64,000 nucleotides of DNA from an uncultured Chryseobacterium sp. GTDB lineage: Bacteria; Bacteroidota; Bacteroidia; Flavobacteriales; Weeksellaceae. The translations under genes and the position numbers were made by a program. A model generated the notes under the pieces. The model saw nothing but the letters and a program-made list of their open reading frames with translations, did no database searches and had not been told where the DNA came from. Shown here one piece after another: positions 26,623 through 35,198 of this stretch; within the stretch, counting starts at the first letter, position 1, and the number at the start of each line of letters is the position of its first letter. The stretch is taken from assembly GCA_913778085.1 (NCBI GenBank), contig CAJYXJ010000064.1:62001-126000 (forward strand), read 5' to 3'.

Positions 26623-26626
26623 CTGT

Positions 26627-27187
26627 ATGGCCGAACAATATTCTACTCTTCAGAAAGACTTTTTCAGGGAAAGCGGAAAATGGCTTTCCACCACAGAGAT
26701 CTGGAAAAAATGCCTTAATCCCAATCTCCATTTCATATATATCCTGAGAAAATCCCAGCAGCATCTCAAAACACCGTTGCTGAATATCTTCTGGAAATTC
26801 GTGCTTCGGCATTACCAGATCAAATATGGGTTCCAGATTTATCCGGAAACGGAGATCGGCGAAGGATTTTATTTAGGGCATTGGGGCAGCCTCGTTATCA
26901 ATCCGAAGACGAAGATCGGGAAAAACTGCAATGTTGCACAAGGCGTTACCATAGGACAGCAGAACCGCGGTTTTAAAGCGGGTGTTCCCGTCATTGGCGA
27001 TGAGGTCTGGATAGGAGCCAATGCGGTAATCGTAGGAGGAGTAACCATTGGAAACAATGTATTGATAGCCCCTAACGCCTATGTAAATTTCGATGTCCCA
27101 TCCGATTCCGTTGTTGTTGGAAATCCGGCAAAGATTCTTTCCAAAGCCAATGCCACAGAAGGCTATATCAATCGCAAAATACTTTAA
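26627..27187 (+). CDS. Serine acetyltransferase-like hexapeptide protein
   Basis: A 186-residue protein with a short helical N-terminus and a left-handed beta-helix. GHWGSLVINPKTKIG, NCNVAQGVTIG and GVPVIGDEVWIGANAVIVGG follow the CysE/SAT pattern, and VVGNPAKIL closes the domain. It lacks the long N-terminal helical domain of true CysE (about 260-270 residues), so it more likely acetylates a sugar in this locus than serine. It has its own promoter element and is the last gene of the polysaccharide region. Confidence 0.86.
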   Translation: MAEQYSTLQKDFFRESGKWLSTTEIWKKCLNPNLHFIYILRKSQQHLKTPLLNIFWKFVLRHYQIKYGFQIYPETEIGEGFYLGHWGSLVINPKTKIGKNCNVAQGVTIGQQNRGFKAGVPVIGDEVWIGANAVIVGGVTIGNNVLIAPNAYVNFDVPSDSVVVGNPAKILSKANATEGYINRKIL

Positions 27188-27228
27188 GAAGCTCAGGCTG
27201 ACAGCTTCGAAAAAGGAAGCTCAGGCTG
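27188..27228. repeat. 13-base direct repeat with embedded hairpin
   Basis: GAAGCTCAGGCTG occurs at 27188-27200 and again at 27216-27228. Between them AGCTTC (27203-27208) can pair with GAAGCT (27216-27221). It lies between converging genes and may act as a weak terminator, though there is no T run. Confidence 0.5.
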
Positions 27229-27266
27229 GAAATTTCTTTATTTGAAAGCGTTCAACCGAAAATACT

Positions 27267-27893
27267 TCAAGTTCGTAAAGCCGCACTATCATTGGTCACC
27301 TTTCGGTTAATCAGGTATGCAAACAGCAAATTAGGAATCCAGCACAACCAGGCTACGGCAATATAAGATCCTTCGGCATTTCCTGTTATATTTTTTAACA
27401 AAGGAAGCCAGATCCTCAACGTTACAGCAGCAAAGGTGCAGGCATAACTGTACGTCATCCATTGCTGATGCCGGGCTACGTTTCCTTTTTTTATGCTGAT
27501 CAGTGCGCTGACGGTCGTTACCATCCAGATAATTCCCAGAATTATAAATCCTGTCTCTGCAATGATCCCGCCATTGGCATAAAAGCCCATATAGACAGCG
27601 CAAACCGAACTGATGAGCACAGCTATTACATATACTTTTCCAATTACCTGATGTATCCTTAAATATTTATTCCGGAACGAACTGCCGAATTGACGCCAGC
27701 CGATAAAAAGTGCCGCACCTCCAAAAACAATGTGGGCAAGAAATGCGCTTTTCCACATGGTGTTATGGAGAATTTCAGGAGCTTTGGAACCGAGGAGTGT
27801 ATATTTCTCTTCCACAAAAGCGTAAAGTAAAGGGTAGATGCCGATAAGCAAAGCCAGTATCCCCATGAATACAAATCCTATTTTCTTTGTCAT
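27267..27893 (-). CDS. DUF2306 family membrane protein
   Basis: About 208 residues from the ATG at 27893 (MTKKIGFVFMGILALL). The frame is open further upstream, but the extra 32 residues are not membrane-like and the chosen start gives a clean first helix. Six or seven hydrophobic helices are visible, with HIVFGGAALFIGWRQF, HQVIGKVYVIAVLISSV and RHQQWMTYSYACTFAAV, the histidine-containing segments of the DUF2306 family. Function is unknown; the paired histidines could bind haem or metal. An AraC-type regulator is encoded 121 bases upstream on the same strand, which may control it. Confidence 0.82.
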   Translation of the reverse strand: MTKKIGFVFMGILALLIGIYPLLYAFVEEKYTLLGSKAPEILHNTMWKSAFLAHIVFGGAALFIGWRQFGSSFRNKYLRIHQVIGKVYVIAVLISSVCAVYMGFYANGGIIAETGFIILGIIWMVTTVSALISIKKGNVARHQQWMTYSYACTFAAVTLRIWLPLLKNITGNAEGSYIAVAWLCWIPNLLFAYLINRKVTNDSAALRT

Positions 27894-28014
27894 AGCTGTT
27901 TTATTTTTGGTAAAATTGAGGATAAAAAAGGGTCTTATTGTTCCAAAATGAAAGGTGGCACAAATTTTAGCATCATTAAAATCAGGCAATTAACCAAATT
28001 ATGCAGCCGGTATA

Positions 28015-29154
28015 TTACTTAATCTCAAGCTGCCGGCTTTTCAGAAACTCTCTGGGAGAACAGTCCATATATTTTTTAAAATTACGGTTAAAAGAAGTCT
28101 TTGAATTAAATCCGCTTTCAAATGCCAGTGACAGGATCGTAAACTTTTCATTTTCCTGCAAAAGGACGATCCTTTTGAATTCTTCGATCCGCTGACGGTT
28201 GATGTAATCATAAAAATTTCTATTTTCAACAAAATTAATGGTCTGGGAAAGCGTATTCGGATGAACATTGATTCTTGTGGCGACGGAATTCAGATTCAGT
28301 TCAGGATCTTTATACAGTTTTTCTTCATTCATCATCAGGCTTAGTTTATCATAGACCTGCTGTATAATTTCTTCACCGGCAAAGGTTTTTTCATATCTTG
28401 AAACTTCCGGAATCTCTTCGTTTCCGGTATTTTCTTTTATAACCGGCTCGGCAACGGCAGGATGATCCAGAATTCCTGCCCGGGTAATTCCAAAATAAGC
28501 AGCGGATAGAATGAAAACAACCACTAATGAAAAAATCAGAAAATCATTCTTCAAAATAACCGCAATCCATATCACAGCAATTCCCGTAATAAGATAATAT
28601 ACCCAATTCAAAGTCAGCTTATCTCTGTTCAAATGCAGTTCTGAAACCTTTATCCTGTACTTTCTTATCACAACAATACTTAGAATGACATACAAAACCC
28701 CTGACAGGATGATAAGGATTTTAAGATAGATTCCCTTCGACTGGCAAATGCCTCCTCCCTGCCGATAAACATTAAGTTTTTCTTCAGGAGACATGGTGAA
28801 AAATTTCCCAAAAAAAAGATAAATGATTAAAACCGGAGCAAGATGGATAAGCCAGTTCATTTTCCCTGGCCGGCGACCGGTAAGATAAAGAATATATAAA
28901 TAAAGCATCGGCCCATGCATCAGCGGAAAAGGCACTTCCAAACCTAGAACATGAGGAAACCGGATGTAAAGTTCTGAAAAAAACAGGACGAAAAAGATGA
29001 GATGAATCCCTATAATCACAAACCATACGGCAAGCACAAAATCTGCACCGGTCTTTTTATTTTTCCCAAGGATCAGAAGCGAAGAAAAGAAAGCAATAAT
29101 AACTCCTGCCACATAAAAGACTGAAGGTACAGAGTACAAAGCAGAATCAGACAT
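28015..29154 (-). CDS. Membrane-anchored AraC-family transcription regulator
   Basis: A 379-residue protein in two parts. Residues 1 to about 235 contain roughly seven hydrophobic helices (for example FYVAGVIIAFFSSLLILG and VYYLITGIAVIWIAVIL). Residues from about 265 to the end form an AraC-type double helix-turn-helix domain, with YDYINRQRIEEFKRIVL, SLAFESGFNSKTSFNRNF and the terminal KYMDCSPREFLKSRQ. The architecture suggests a regulator that senses a membrane signal and binds DNA near the membrane. The adjoining DUF2306 gene is the simplest target. Confidence 0.9.
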   Translation of the reverse strand: MSDSALYSVPSVFYVAGVIIAFFSSLLILGKNKKTGADFVLAVWFVIIGIHLIFFVLFFSELYIRFPHVLGLEVPFPLMHGPMLYLYILYLTGRRPGKMNWLIHLAPVLIIYLFFGKFFTMSPEEKLNVYRQGGGICQSKGIYLKILIILSGVLYVILSIVVIRKYRIKVSELHLNRDKLTLNWVYYLITGIAVIWIAVILKNDFLIFSLVVVFILSAAYFGITRAGILDHPAVAEPVIKENTGNEEIPEVSRYEKTFAGEEIIQQVYDKLSLMMNEEKLYKDPELNLNSVATRINVHPNTLSQTINFVENRNFYDYINRQRIEEFKRIVLLQENEKFTILSLAFESGFNSKTSFNRNFKKYMDCSPREFLKSRQLEIK

Positions 29155-29328
29155 CAGATCAATGTATTAATTAAGATCATATAATATTAATTTGGCAATA
29201 TTTTTAAAATATGCTGCAAGATACATCTATGATCTATTAAATAGTACACAAATCACGATATTGTAAAAATAAAGTGTAAATTCGAGTATTATTTAAAATA
29301 TTTTTAATATTAAACTTTGTTAAAAGTA

Positions 29329-29358
29329 TTTGCTTTGTCAGCAAAAATTTTATTTTTG
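29329..29358 (+). promoter_or_regulatory. Promoter of the carbonic anhydrase / SulP cluster
   Basis: TTTG at 29329-29332 and TATTTTTG at 29351-29358 are separated by 18 bases, a very good match to the Bacteroidetes -33/-7 promoter. The leader to the ATG at 29438 is about 75 bases long and AT-rich. The rest of the 283-base gap from 29155 shows no gene. Confidence 0.68.
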
Positions 29359-29437
29359 CAGTATTATTGATTTAGTCTATTGATTTTAAAAATAATTTAA
29401 ACGAAATAAATAATTAGACCCTATAAAAATTTTATTT

Positions 29438-30103
<666 letters not shown>

Positions 30104-30120
30104 CTCAAAAATAATGTGAA

Positions 30121-30420
30121 ATGAAACTTTGGAGTATTATTACATTGGTGTTTTTTCTCAACTTTACAGCATTACCAGGTATGGCTGCGGTTTTCGGTTG
30201 GGATCTTACCCGGACCAATGTCGTGATCAACGAAGAAGAACCGCATTCGCACCCAACCTCTTTTATCGTTTACGAAAAAACACTTCCGAAACCTTTGGAT
30301 GTTTTCGACTATCTGAAGTTCTTCGAACCTTCCAGCGAAGAAAAATCTTTCGTACTGATCGATGATTCCTTTCATCTTTCGCCCTTACTTACCCTGTTTT
30401 CCCCGCCTCCGGAAGCTTAA
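30121..30420 (+). CDS. Small exported protein of unknown function
   Basis: A 99-residue protein that I do not recognise. The first 24 residues (MKLWSIITLVFFLNFTALPG and following) form a signal peptide or membrane anchor. The rest is acidic and contains the EEEPHSHPTSF segment, with two histidines that could bind metal, and a proline-rich end LFSPPPEA. It starts 17 bases after the carbonic anhydrase stop and precedes the SulP transporter on the same strand, so it is likely a periplasmic accessory of this carbon module. That role is an inference from position only. Confidence 0.72.
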   Translation: MKLWSIITLVFFLNFTALPGMAAVFGWDLTRTNVVINEEEPHSHPTSFIVYEKTLPKPLDVFDYLKFFEPSSEEKSFVLIDDSFHLSPLLTLFSPPPEA

Positions 30421-30555
30421 TTTTTACAGTTCGTTTTTTATTAATTTATATCGAAATACCGGTATAGATCCACATGCACTTTAAAAATTAAATTTTCATT
30501 GACATAGCTGATTTATTTCTAAAAATAAACCGGTTATTTTTCACAGCTCAACATC

Positions 30556-32148
30556 ATGAAAAAGACATCATTCATAGGAGGAATTAAGGAAAACTTCCCT
30601 TCAGGCCTCGTTGTATTTCTGGTAGCACTGCCCCTGTGCCTGGGAATCGCTTTAGCATCGGGCGCTCCGCCTTTATCCGGCATTATCGCAGGAATTGTGG
30701 GAGGTCTCGTCGTAGGCTCCATCAGCAACTCGAATATTTCGGTTTCCGGACCTGCCGCAGGACTCACGGCCATTGTTTTAACGGCCATCAAAGACCTTGG
30801 CGCTTTTGAACTTTTCCTTTGCGCAGGTATCATCGCAGGTCTTATCCAACTGGTTCTGGGATTCATCAGGGCCGGAAGTATTTCCAATTATTTCCCGAAC
30901 AATGTTATTGAAGGAATGCTTGCCGCCATTGGGATCATCATCATTTTGAAACAGGTTCCGCATGCGCTTGGATTCGATAAAGATTATGAAGGCCACGAAT
31001 CGATCTTCGACAACGGCCTGAACCTCGGCTACTTTACGGAACTGTTCGGAGCCGTTCAGCCGGGTGCCATTATAATTACCCTAATTTCGATCGCTATTCT
31101 GATTACCTGGGATAAAGTATATGCTCTTAGAAGGATTAAAATGCTTCCGGGAGCCTTGGTAGCCGTAGTTACGGGAATCGTTCTGAATGAAGTCTTTAAA
31201 ATGACAGGAAGTTCTCTGGCCATCCAATCCCAGCACCTGGTTTCATTACCGGTACCCGAGTCCTTCGACGATTTCAAAAGTCTGGTAACAATGCCCGATT
31301 TTACAGGGTTCGTCAACGTGAAAGTATGGATCGCAGGAGCAACGATCGCAATCGTAGCTTCCATTGAAACCCTGCTGTGTATAGAAGCTTCAGACCGGCT
31401 GGATATTCAGCGCAGGATAACGGATACCAACCTGGAGCTGAAAGCACAGGGAATCGGGAACCTGGTCAGCTCCTTTGTCGGGGGACTTCCGATGACTTCG
31501 GTAGTCGTCAGGAGTTCTGCCAATGCCAATGCGGGAGCTACATCTAAGGTGTCTACCATTATTCATGGGGTTTTGCTGCTGATCTGTGTCCTTTCGATTC
31601 CTGTGGTATTAAATTTAATCCCTTTGGCTACTTTGGCTGCAGTTTTGATTATGGTGGGATATAAATTGGCTAAACCTGCGACGTTCAGACATTTCTGGCA
31701 TCTGGGGAAATTCCAGTTTATCCCATTTGTAGCAACGGTTGTAGCTGTTGTAGCCACAGACCTCTTAAAAGGGGTTGGAATCGGCCTTGCCATTTCTGTG
31801 TTCTACATCCTCCAGGGAAATATGAAACGGGCTTATTATTTAAGCCGGAAAGAGCTGGACGATGCAGACGGAATCATGATGAAGCTGGCAGAGGAAGTTT
31901 CATTTTTAAATAAAGCAGCCATTAAAAAAACACTGAAAAATATTAAGCCGAATTCTGCGGTAACCATTGATGCAAGAGGAACCTCCTACATTGCAACCGA
32001 TGTTCTCGAAATGATACAGGACTTTGCCAACATACGCGCGAAAGAAGAGGACATCACCGTGGAACTTCTGGGCTTCAAAACCTCCTATAAGGATTACGAA
32101 AGGGACGAAGATTCTCATATTCTCATCACCCATAAGAGAGCAATGTAA
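30556..32148 (+). CDS. SulP family anion transporter with STAS domain
   Basis: A 530-residue transporter. About 10-12 membrane helices run from residue 15 to about 415, starting with the family segment PLCLGIALASGAPPLSGIIAG. A cytosolic STAS domain follows at about 435-525. Lying between two carbonic anhydrases, it most likely imports bicarbonate in the manner of BicA-like SulP proteins rather than sulfate; this is inference from context. The 135-base gap before it shows no clear promoter, so it may be read from the upstream one. Confidence 0.93.
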   Translation: MKKTSFIGGIKENFPSGLVVFLVALPLCLGIALASGAPPLSGIIAGIVGGLVVGSISNSNISVSGPAAGLTAIVLTAIKDLGAFELFLCAGIIAGLIQLVLGFIRAGSISNYFPNNVIEGMLAAIGIIIILKQVPHALGFDKDYEGHESIFDNGLNLGYFTELFGAVQPGAIIITLISIAILITWDKVYALRRIKMLPGALVAVVTGIVLNEVFKMTGSSLAIQSQHLVSLPVPESFDDFKSLVTMPDFTGFVNVKVWIAGATIAIVASIETLLCIEASDRLDIQRRITDTNLELKAQGIGNLVSSFVGGLPMTSVVVRSSANANAGATSKVSTIIHGVLLLICVLSIPVVLNLIPLATLAAVLIMVGYKLAKPATFRHFWHLGKFQFIPFVATVVAVVATDLLKGVGIGLAISVFYILQGNMKRAYYLSRKELDDADGIMMKLAEEVSFLNKAAIKKTLKNIKPNSAVTIDARGTSYIATDVLEMIQDFANIRAKEEDITVELLGFKTSYKDYERDEDSHILITHKRAM

Positions 32149-32206
32149 TATTTTCACCGTAAATTTTTAACTTTAAAAAAATATAATTCAAAAAATAATA
32201 AATTAT

Positions 32207-32842
32207 ATGAAAGCACATACGCACGAAACCCAGGCCACTATTACTCCTGAAAAAGCACTGGAATTTTTAAAAGAAGGAAACCAAAGATTCGTAAACAATC
32301 TGAAGGCCAACAGAGACCTTCTGGAACAGGTGAATGCCACCCGTGAAGGACAATGGCCTTTTGCCGTGGTATTAAGCTGTATCGACAGCCGTACCTCCGC
32401 AGAGCTTATCTTCGATCAGGGTCTGGGAGATATCTTCAGCATCAGGATTGCAGGCAATTTCGTCAATCAGGATATCCTGGGATCTATGGAATTCGGATGC
32501 AATGTAGCCGGTTCCAAACTTGTCGTGGTTCTGGGACACACCAAATGCGGAGCTTTGAAAGGCGGTCTGGATGCCGCAAAAATCGAAGGAATGGGAATGG
32601 ATAACCTTAACCATCTTATCAATCACTTCGATCCTATTATCGATAAAATCATTGTAGACGGCGAAGAGCGTTCTTCTGCCAATGCCGAACTTCTTGAAAG
32701 GCTGAACCAGCATAATGTGAAGAATGCCATCGAAGATATCCGCAAGCAGAGCTCTACGCTGAGAAGACTTGAAGAAGAAGGGAAAATCAAGATTATAGGA
32801 GCTAATTACGATGTAGAAACCGGTGTTGTAACCTGGTTGTAA
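32207..32842 (+). CDS. Second beta-class carbonic anhydrase
   Basis: A 211-residue protein with zinc ligands Cys58 (VVLSCIDSRTSAEL), His111 and Cys114 (VLGHTKCGALKGG), and Asp60/Arg62 as the catalytic dyad. It belongs to a different beta-CA subgroup from the one at 29438: its N-terminus carries TPEKALEFLKEGNQRFVNN, absent from the other. It begins 58 bases after the transporter and could hydrate or dehydrate carbon next to it. A strong terminator follows. Confidence 0.95.
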   Translation: MKAHTHETQATITPEKALEFLKEGNQRFVNNLKANRDLLEQVNATREGQWPFAVVLSCIDSRTSAELIFDQGLGDIFSIRIAGNFVNQDILGSMEFGCNVAGSKLVVVLGHTKCGALKGGLDAAKIEGMGMDNLNHLINHFDPIIDKIIVDGEERSSANAELLERLNQHNVKNAIEDIRKQSSTLRRLEEEGKIKIIGANYDVETGVVTWL

Positions 32843-32927
32843 TCAAATCCTTTTTTGCCTAAGCATTAAAGCTAAGAATGTTATCGTTAGATAGATTGGA
32901 AATTAATTTTTTAAGAGTACAACAAGC

Positions 32928-32957
32928 AGACCACCGATCCGGTGGTCTTTTTATTTT
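32928..32957 (+). terminator. Intrinsic terminator of the carbonic anhydrase cluster
   Basis: AGACCACCG at 32928-32936 pairs with CGGTGGTCT at 32940-32948, with a 3-base loop, followed by TTTTATTTT. A classic GC-rich stem with a U tract, 86 bases after the stop. Confidence 0.92.
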
Positions 32958-33010
32958 AATAAATATTAGGAAGCTACACTTTTTAAATCGCCGTTGATCT
33001 TTAAATTCAT

Positions 33011-33018
33011 TACATTTG
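33011..33018 (+). promoter_or_regulatory. -7 element before small exported protein
   Basis: TACATTTG fits TAnnTTTG and ends 22 bases before the ATG at 33041. A TTG at 32994-32996 is only 14 bases upstream, shorter than the usual spacer. Confidence 0.42.
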
Positions 33019-33040
33019 ATTAAAGAAACTTGTTTATCAT

Positions 33041-33466
33041 ATGAAATTCTTCTTTACTCTGCTCTTTGTATCCATAATGATCTTATCCGGCGGATGGGCC
33101 AAAGCCCAAAAAACCGTCAGTGACACCCTGGCTTATGCCAAAAAATTTGAGATCAATAAAGAAAAATATATTGGAAAAAAATTCTCACTGCTTTTGAAGG
33201 ATATGACACCGCTCCCGTTTAAAAAAGCAAAATCCGACATCAGAGAGGACCGGAATAATCCTCTAACGGGAACAGTATTCAAATTTTCCGATAAAGACAT
33301 CGATGCGCCAGGCCAGATAACGGTAGCCATCAAATGGAAACCCGACGATACTCCCGTCACTCCTCTCGAATTTTTCGAGCAGGAACACAATTACGGTTTC
33401 ACCGTCAGCGAAAAAAACTTCTTCGACAACAGGATCATCCAGGATATCGTAGTTTATAAACAGTAA
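33041..33466 (+). CDS. Small exported protein of unknown function
   Basis: A 141-residue protein that I do not recognise. MKFFFTLLFVSIMILSGGWAKAQ is a signal peptide with a likely cleavage after AKA. The mature part is about 118 residues, lysine-rich and without cysteines, with no membrane helix. It has its own -7 element and terminator, so it is a single-gene unit between the carbonic anhydrase cluster and pth. It may be a periplasmic protein; no function can be given. Confidence 0.75.
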   Translation: MKFFFTLLFVSIMILSGGWAKAQKTVSDTLAYAKKFEINKEKYIGKKFSLLLKDMTPLPFKKAKSDIREDRNNPLTGTVFKFSDKDIDAPGQITVAIKWKPDDTPVTPLEFFEQEHNYGFTVSEKNFFDNRIIQDIVVYKQ

Positions 33467-33490
33467 ATCTCCGCTCAGGAGGTTTATTTT
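33465..33490 (+). terminator. Intrinsic terminator overlapping a stop codon
   Basis: AAATCTCC (33465-33472) pairs with GGAGGTTT (33478-33485) with one G-U pair and a 5-base loop, followed by ATTTT. The stem begins within the TAA of the gene ending at 33466. Confidence 0.65.
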
Positions 33491-33506
33491 ATTTATTTCA
33501 GTTGAT

Positions 33507-34070
33507 TTATTTACCGTTAAATGCAGACATCGTATTGGTAATTCCGGCAAAAACAAATGACAAGGCCGATTTGGAGAACTTTTCAATCCGCTCTGCCAGC
33601 TTTTCATTTTCTTCCTCATTCCAGGTACCCAGTACATAATCCACCTGCCTGCCTTCGGAAAAATCGGCGGAGATCCCGAAGCGGAGACGTGCATAATTTT
33701 GGGTCTGCAGCACTTCGTTGATGTTTTTCAGCCCATTGTGGCCTGCATCGGAACCTTTGCCTTTCATTCGCAGAGTCCCGAATGGCAGTGCCAGGTCATC
33801 CGTAATGATCAGCACATTTTCGAGCGGAATATTTTCTTTCTGCATCCAGTAACGAACCGCGTTTCCGGAAAGGTTCATATACGTATCCGGCTTCAGCACC
33901 AGCACTCTTCTTCCTTTGTATTTCCCGTCTGCCATCCAGCCAAAATTGGTGGTATTGAAAGATACTTCCAGCGTTTCGGCAATTTTATCCGCTACTTTAA
34001 AACCAATGTTGTGACGGGTATTTTCGTATTCGGCTCCTTTATTTCCAAGACCGACAATTAAATATTTCAT
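33507..34070 (-). CDS. pth: Peptidyl-tRNA hydrolase
   Basis: A 187-residue protein of the standard Pth length. It frees tRNA from peptidyl-tRNAs dropped by ribosomes. VGLGNKGAEYENTRHNIGF carries the conserved asparagine and the catalytic histidine; LKPDTYMNLSGNAVRYW, IITDDLALPFGTLR with the conserved aspartate, and GSDAGHNGLKNI are the other Pth motifs. It converges on the exported protein gene. Its promoter seems to overlap the terminator of the lipoprotein gene behind it. Confidence 0.96.
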   Translation of the reverse strand: MKYLIVGLGNKGAEYENTRHNIGFKVADKIAETLEVSFNTTNFGWMADGKYKGRRVLVLKPDTYMNLSGNAVRYWMQKENIPLENVLIITDDLALPFGTLRMKGKGSDAGHNGLKNINEVLQTQNYARLRFGISADFSEGRQVDYVLGTWNEEENEKLAERIEKFSKSALSFVFAGITNTMSAFNGK

Positions 34071-34084
34071 TGCGAAATTTTTTG

Positions 34085-34117
34085 CAAAATTAAGGCATTC
34101 AGAATAAAAAAGCCCAA
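34085..34117 (-). promoter_or_regulatory. Promoter of pth
   Basis: On the minus strand TTG (34117-34115) is followed after 22 bases by TAATTTTG (34092-34085), 14 bases ahead of the ATG at 34070. The -33 element lies within the terminator stem of the upstream lipoprotein gene. Confidence 0.48.
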
Positions 34118-34136
34118 TCTTCAGGAGATCGGGCTT
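34105..34136 (-). terminator. Intrinsic terminator of the lipoprotein gene
   Basis: AGCCCAATCT (34111-34120) pairs with AGATCGGGCT (34126-34135); the single mismatch becomes a G-U pair in minus-strand RNA. A run of A on the plus strand (34106-34111) gives the U tract, so the terminator acts on the minus strand. Confidence 0.85.
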
Positions 34137-34157
34137 GGATATTATTGAAATTATTTC

Positions 34158-35096
34158 TTACAATGGTTTGTAGATATAGTTTACCCCGTATCCTTTTCTC
34201 ATGTACGTCTGCTCATCGTAGTTGTAATTCGTTGAGAAGAAAACCGAAGTAGGAACAGGCGGTACCAGATTCGTAATGGAATATCTGGTCGGGCTGTTTG
34301 GCGATAAGATCCAGCTTTTTACATCATTGATGTCTGTTGATAAGAGCCTTGAGATCTTATACACAGTCGGAAGTAGTGTAAAAGGATTGATCTGCGTATC
34401 ATAATTCGAGTACTCATATCCATATTTTGTCGTAGGCGATCCGAATGTACTTCCGCTGATCGGCCCGTAAAATCTGGTCACTTTAGAAACATTATCCCCA
34501 TTATACTCATATTTTGTTTTGGAATAAGATGTATAGGCAAATGGAGTTCCCGATACATCAGGCCCATTTCTCATGATGATAGAATCCAGTTTCGCTGTTG
34601 TTGCAGAATATTTTATCCCGTAAAGGGCTTTTGTCTTTTTATAAAGGGTCTGTGGTCCCGGTGCCGCTACCGTATAAGGAGCAGTTGTACTTCTTTTGTA
34701 AAATGAACGGTTTTCAGAAATCGTTTCCAGTCTTCCTGTACTTCCATAAGTGAACTGCTGTGTATAAGTAACACTGTCTTTATCCAGTTTTCCGTTTCCA
34801 TCAAGATCCAGGAATCCTCTGAAATCCACCCTGCTGATCTTGTCGCTGCTCCACGAAATATCTGCCGTGGAATTCATACTGTCGGTCACCACTTTAGATA
34901 ATTGCAGTCCGTTGTAATAATACGTAGCCAATGTATCTGAATCGGTGATTTCCCTGTATAAAGCTCTCGGACCGTTAAGTCCTGTATTACCGTTGATATC
35001 CACCAGCGGATCTCCGTTCTCATCCATTACTTCGTTACAAGAATGAATGGAAGAAACACCTACCAGTATTAAAATAAAATAAAAAAGTCGTTTCAT
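34158..35096 (-). CDS. Lipoprotein of unknown function (paralogue 1)
   Basis: A 312-residue protein. A signal peptide ends in the lipobox SIHSC (Cys20), followed by acidic residues that suit export to the outer membrane in Bacteroidetes. The body shows repeated short beta-strand units such as LYREITDSDTLATYYYNG, SKVTRFYGPISGS and TKYEYNGDNVSKV, reminiscent of RHS-like strand repeats. It shares an NGPRALY / GPRIL start segment and a final YIYKPL with the neighbouring protein at 35199-36050, so the two are paralogues. Function is unknown. Confidence 0.82.
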   Translation of the reverse strand: MKRLFYFILILVGVSSIHSCNEVMDENGDPLVDINGNTGLNGPRALYREITDSDTLATYYYNGLQLSKVVTDSMNSTADISWSSDKISRVDFRGFLDLDGNGKLDKDSVTYTQQFTYGSTGRLETISENRSFYKRSTTAPYTVAAPGPQTLYKKTKALYGIKYSATTAKLDSIIMRNGPDVSGTPFAYTSYSKTKYEYNGDNVSKVTRFYGPISGSTFGSPTTKYGYEYSNYDTQINPFTLLPTVYKISRLLSTDINDVKSWILSPNSPTRYSITNLVPPVPTSVFFSTNYNYDEQTYMRKGYGVNYIYKPL

Positions 35097-35120
35097 TCCA
35101 AAGGGGATTATTTATTTTGT

Positions 35121-35128
35121 CAAAAATA
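35121..35128 (-). promoter_or_regulatory. -7 element of lipoprotein gene 1
   Basis: Minus-strand TATTTTTG (35128-35121) ends 24 bases before the ATG at 35096. No well-spaced -33 TTG is seen. Confidence 0.42.
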
Positions 35129-35198
35129 TAATTTTTTTTTGAATAAAAAGTATCTTTTTACTCATATGATGGTAAAACCATTAAAAGACAATTCTTTC

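Noticed and set aside
27894-27989. 32-residue extension of the DUF2306 protein
   Set aside because: The added segment is not membrane-like; MTKKIGFVFMGILALL at 27893 is a natural start for a membrane protein.
33699-34061. 120-codon open frame opposite pth
   Set aside because: Antisense to pth, which has all catalytic motifs; no support for coding.
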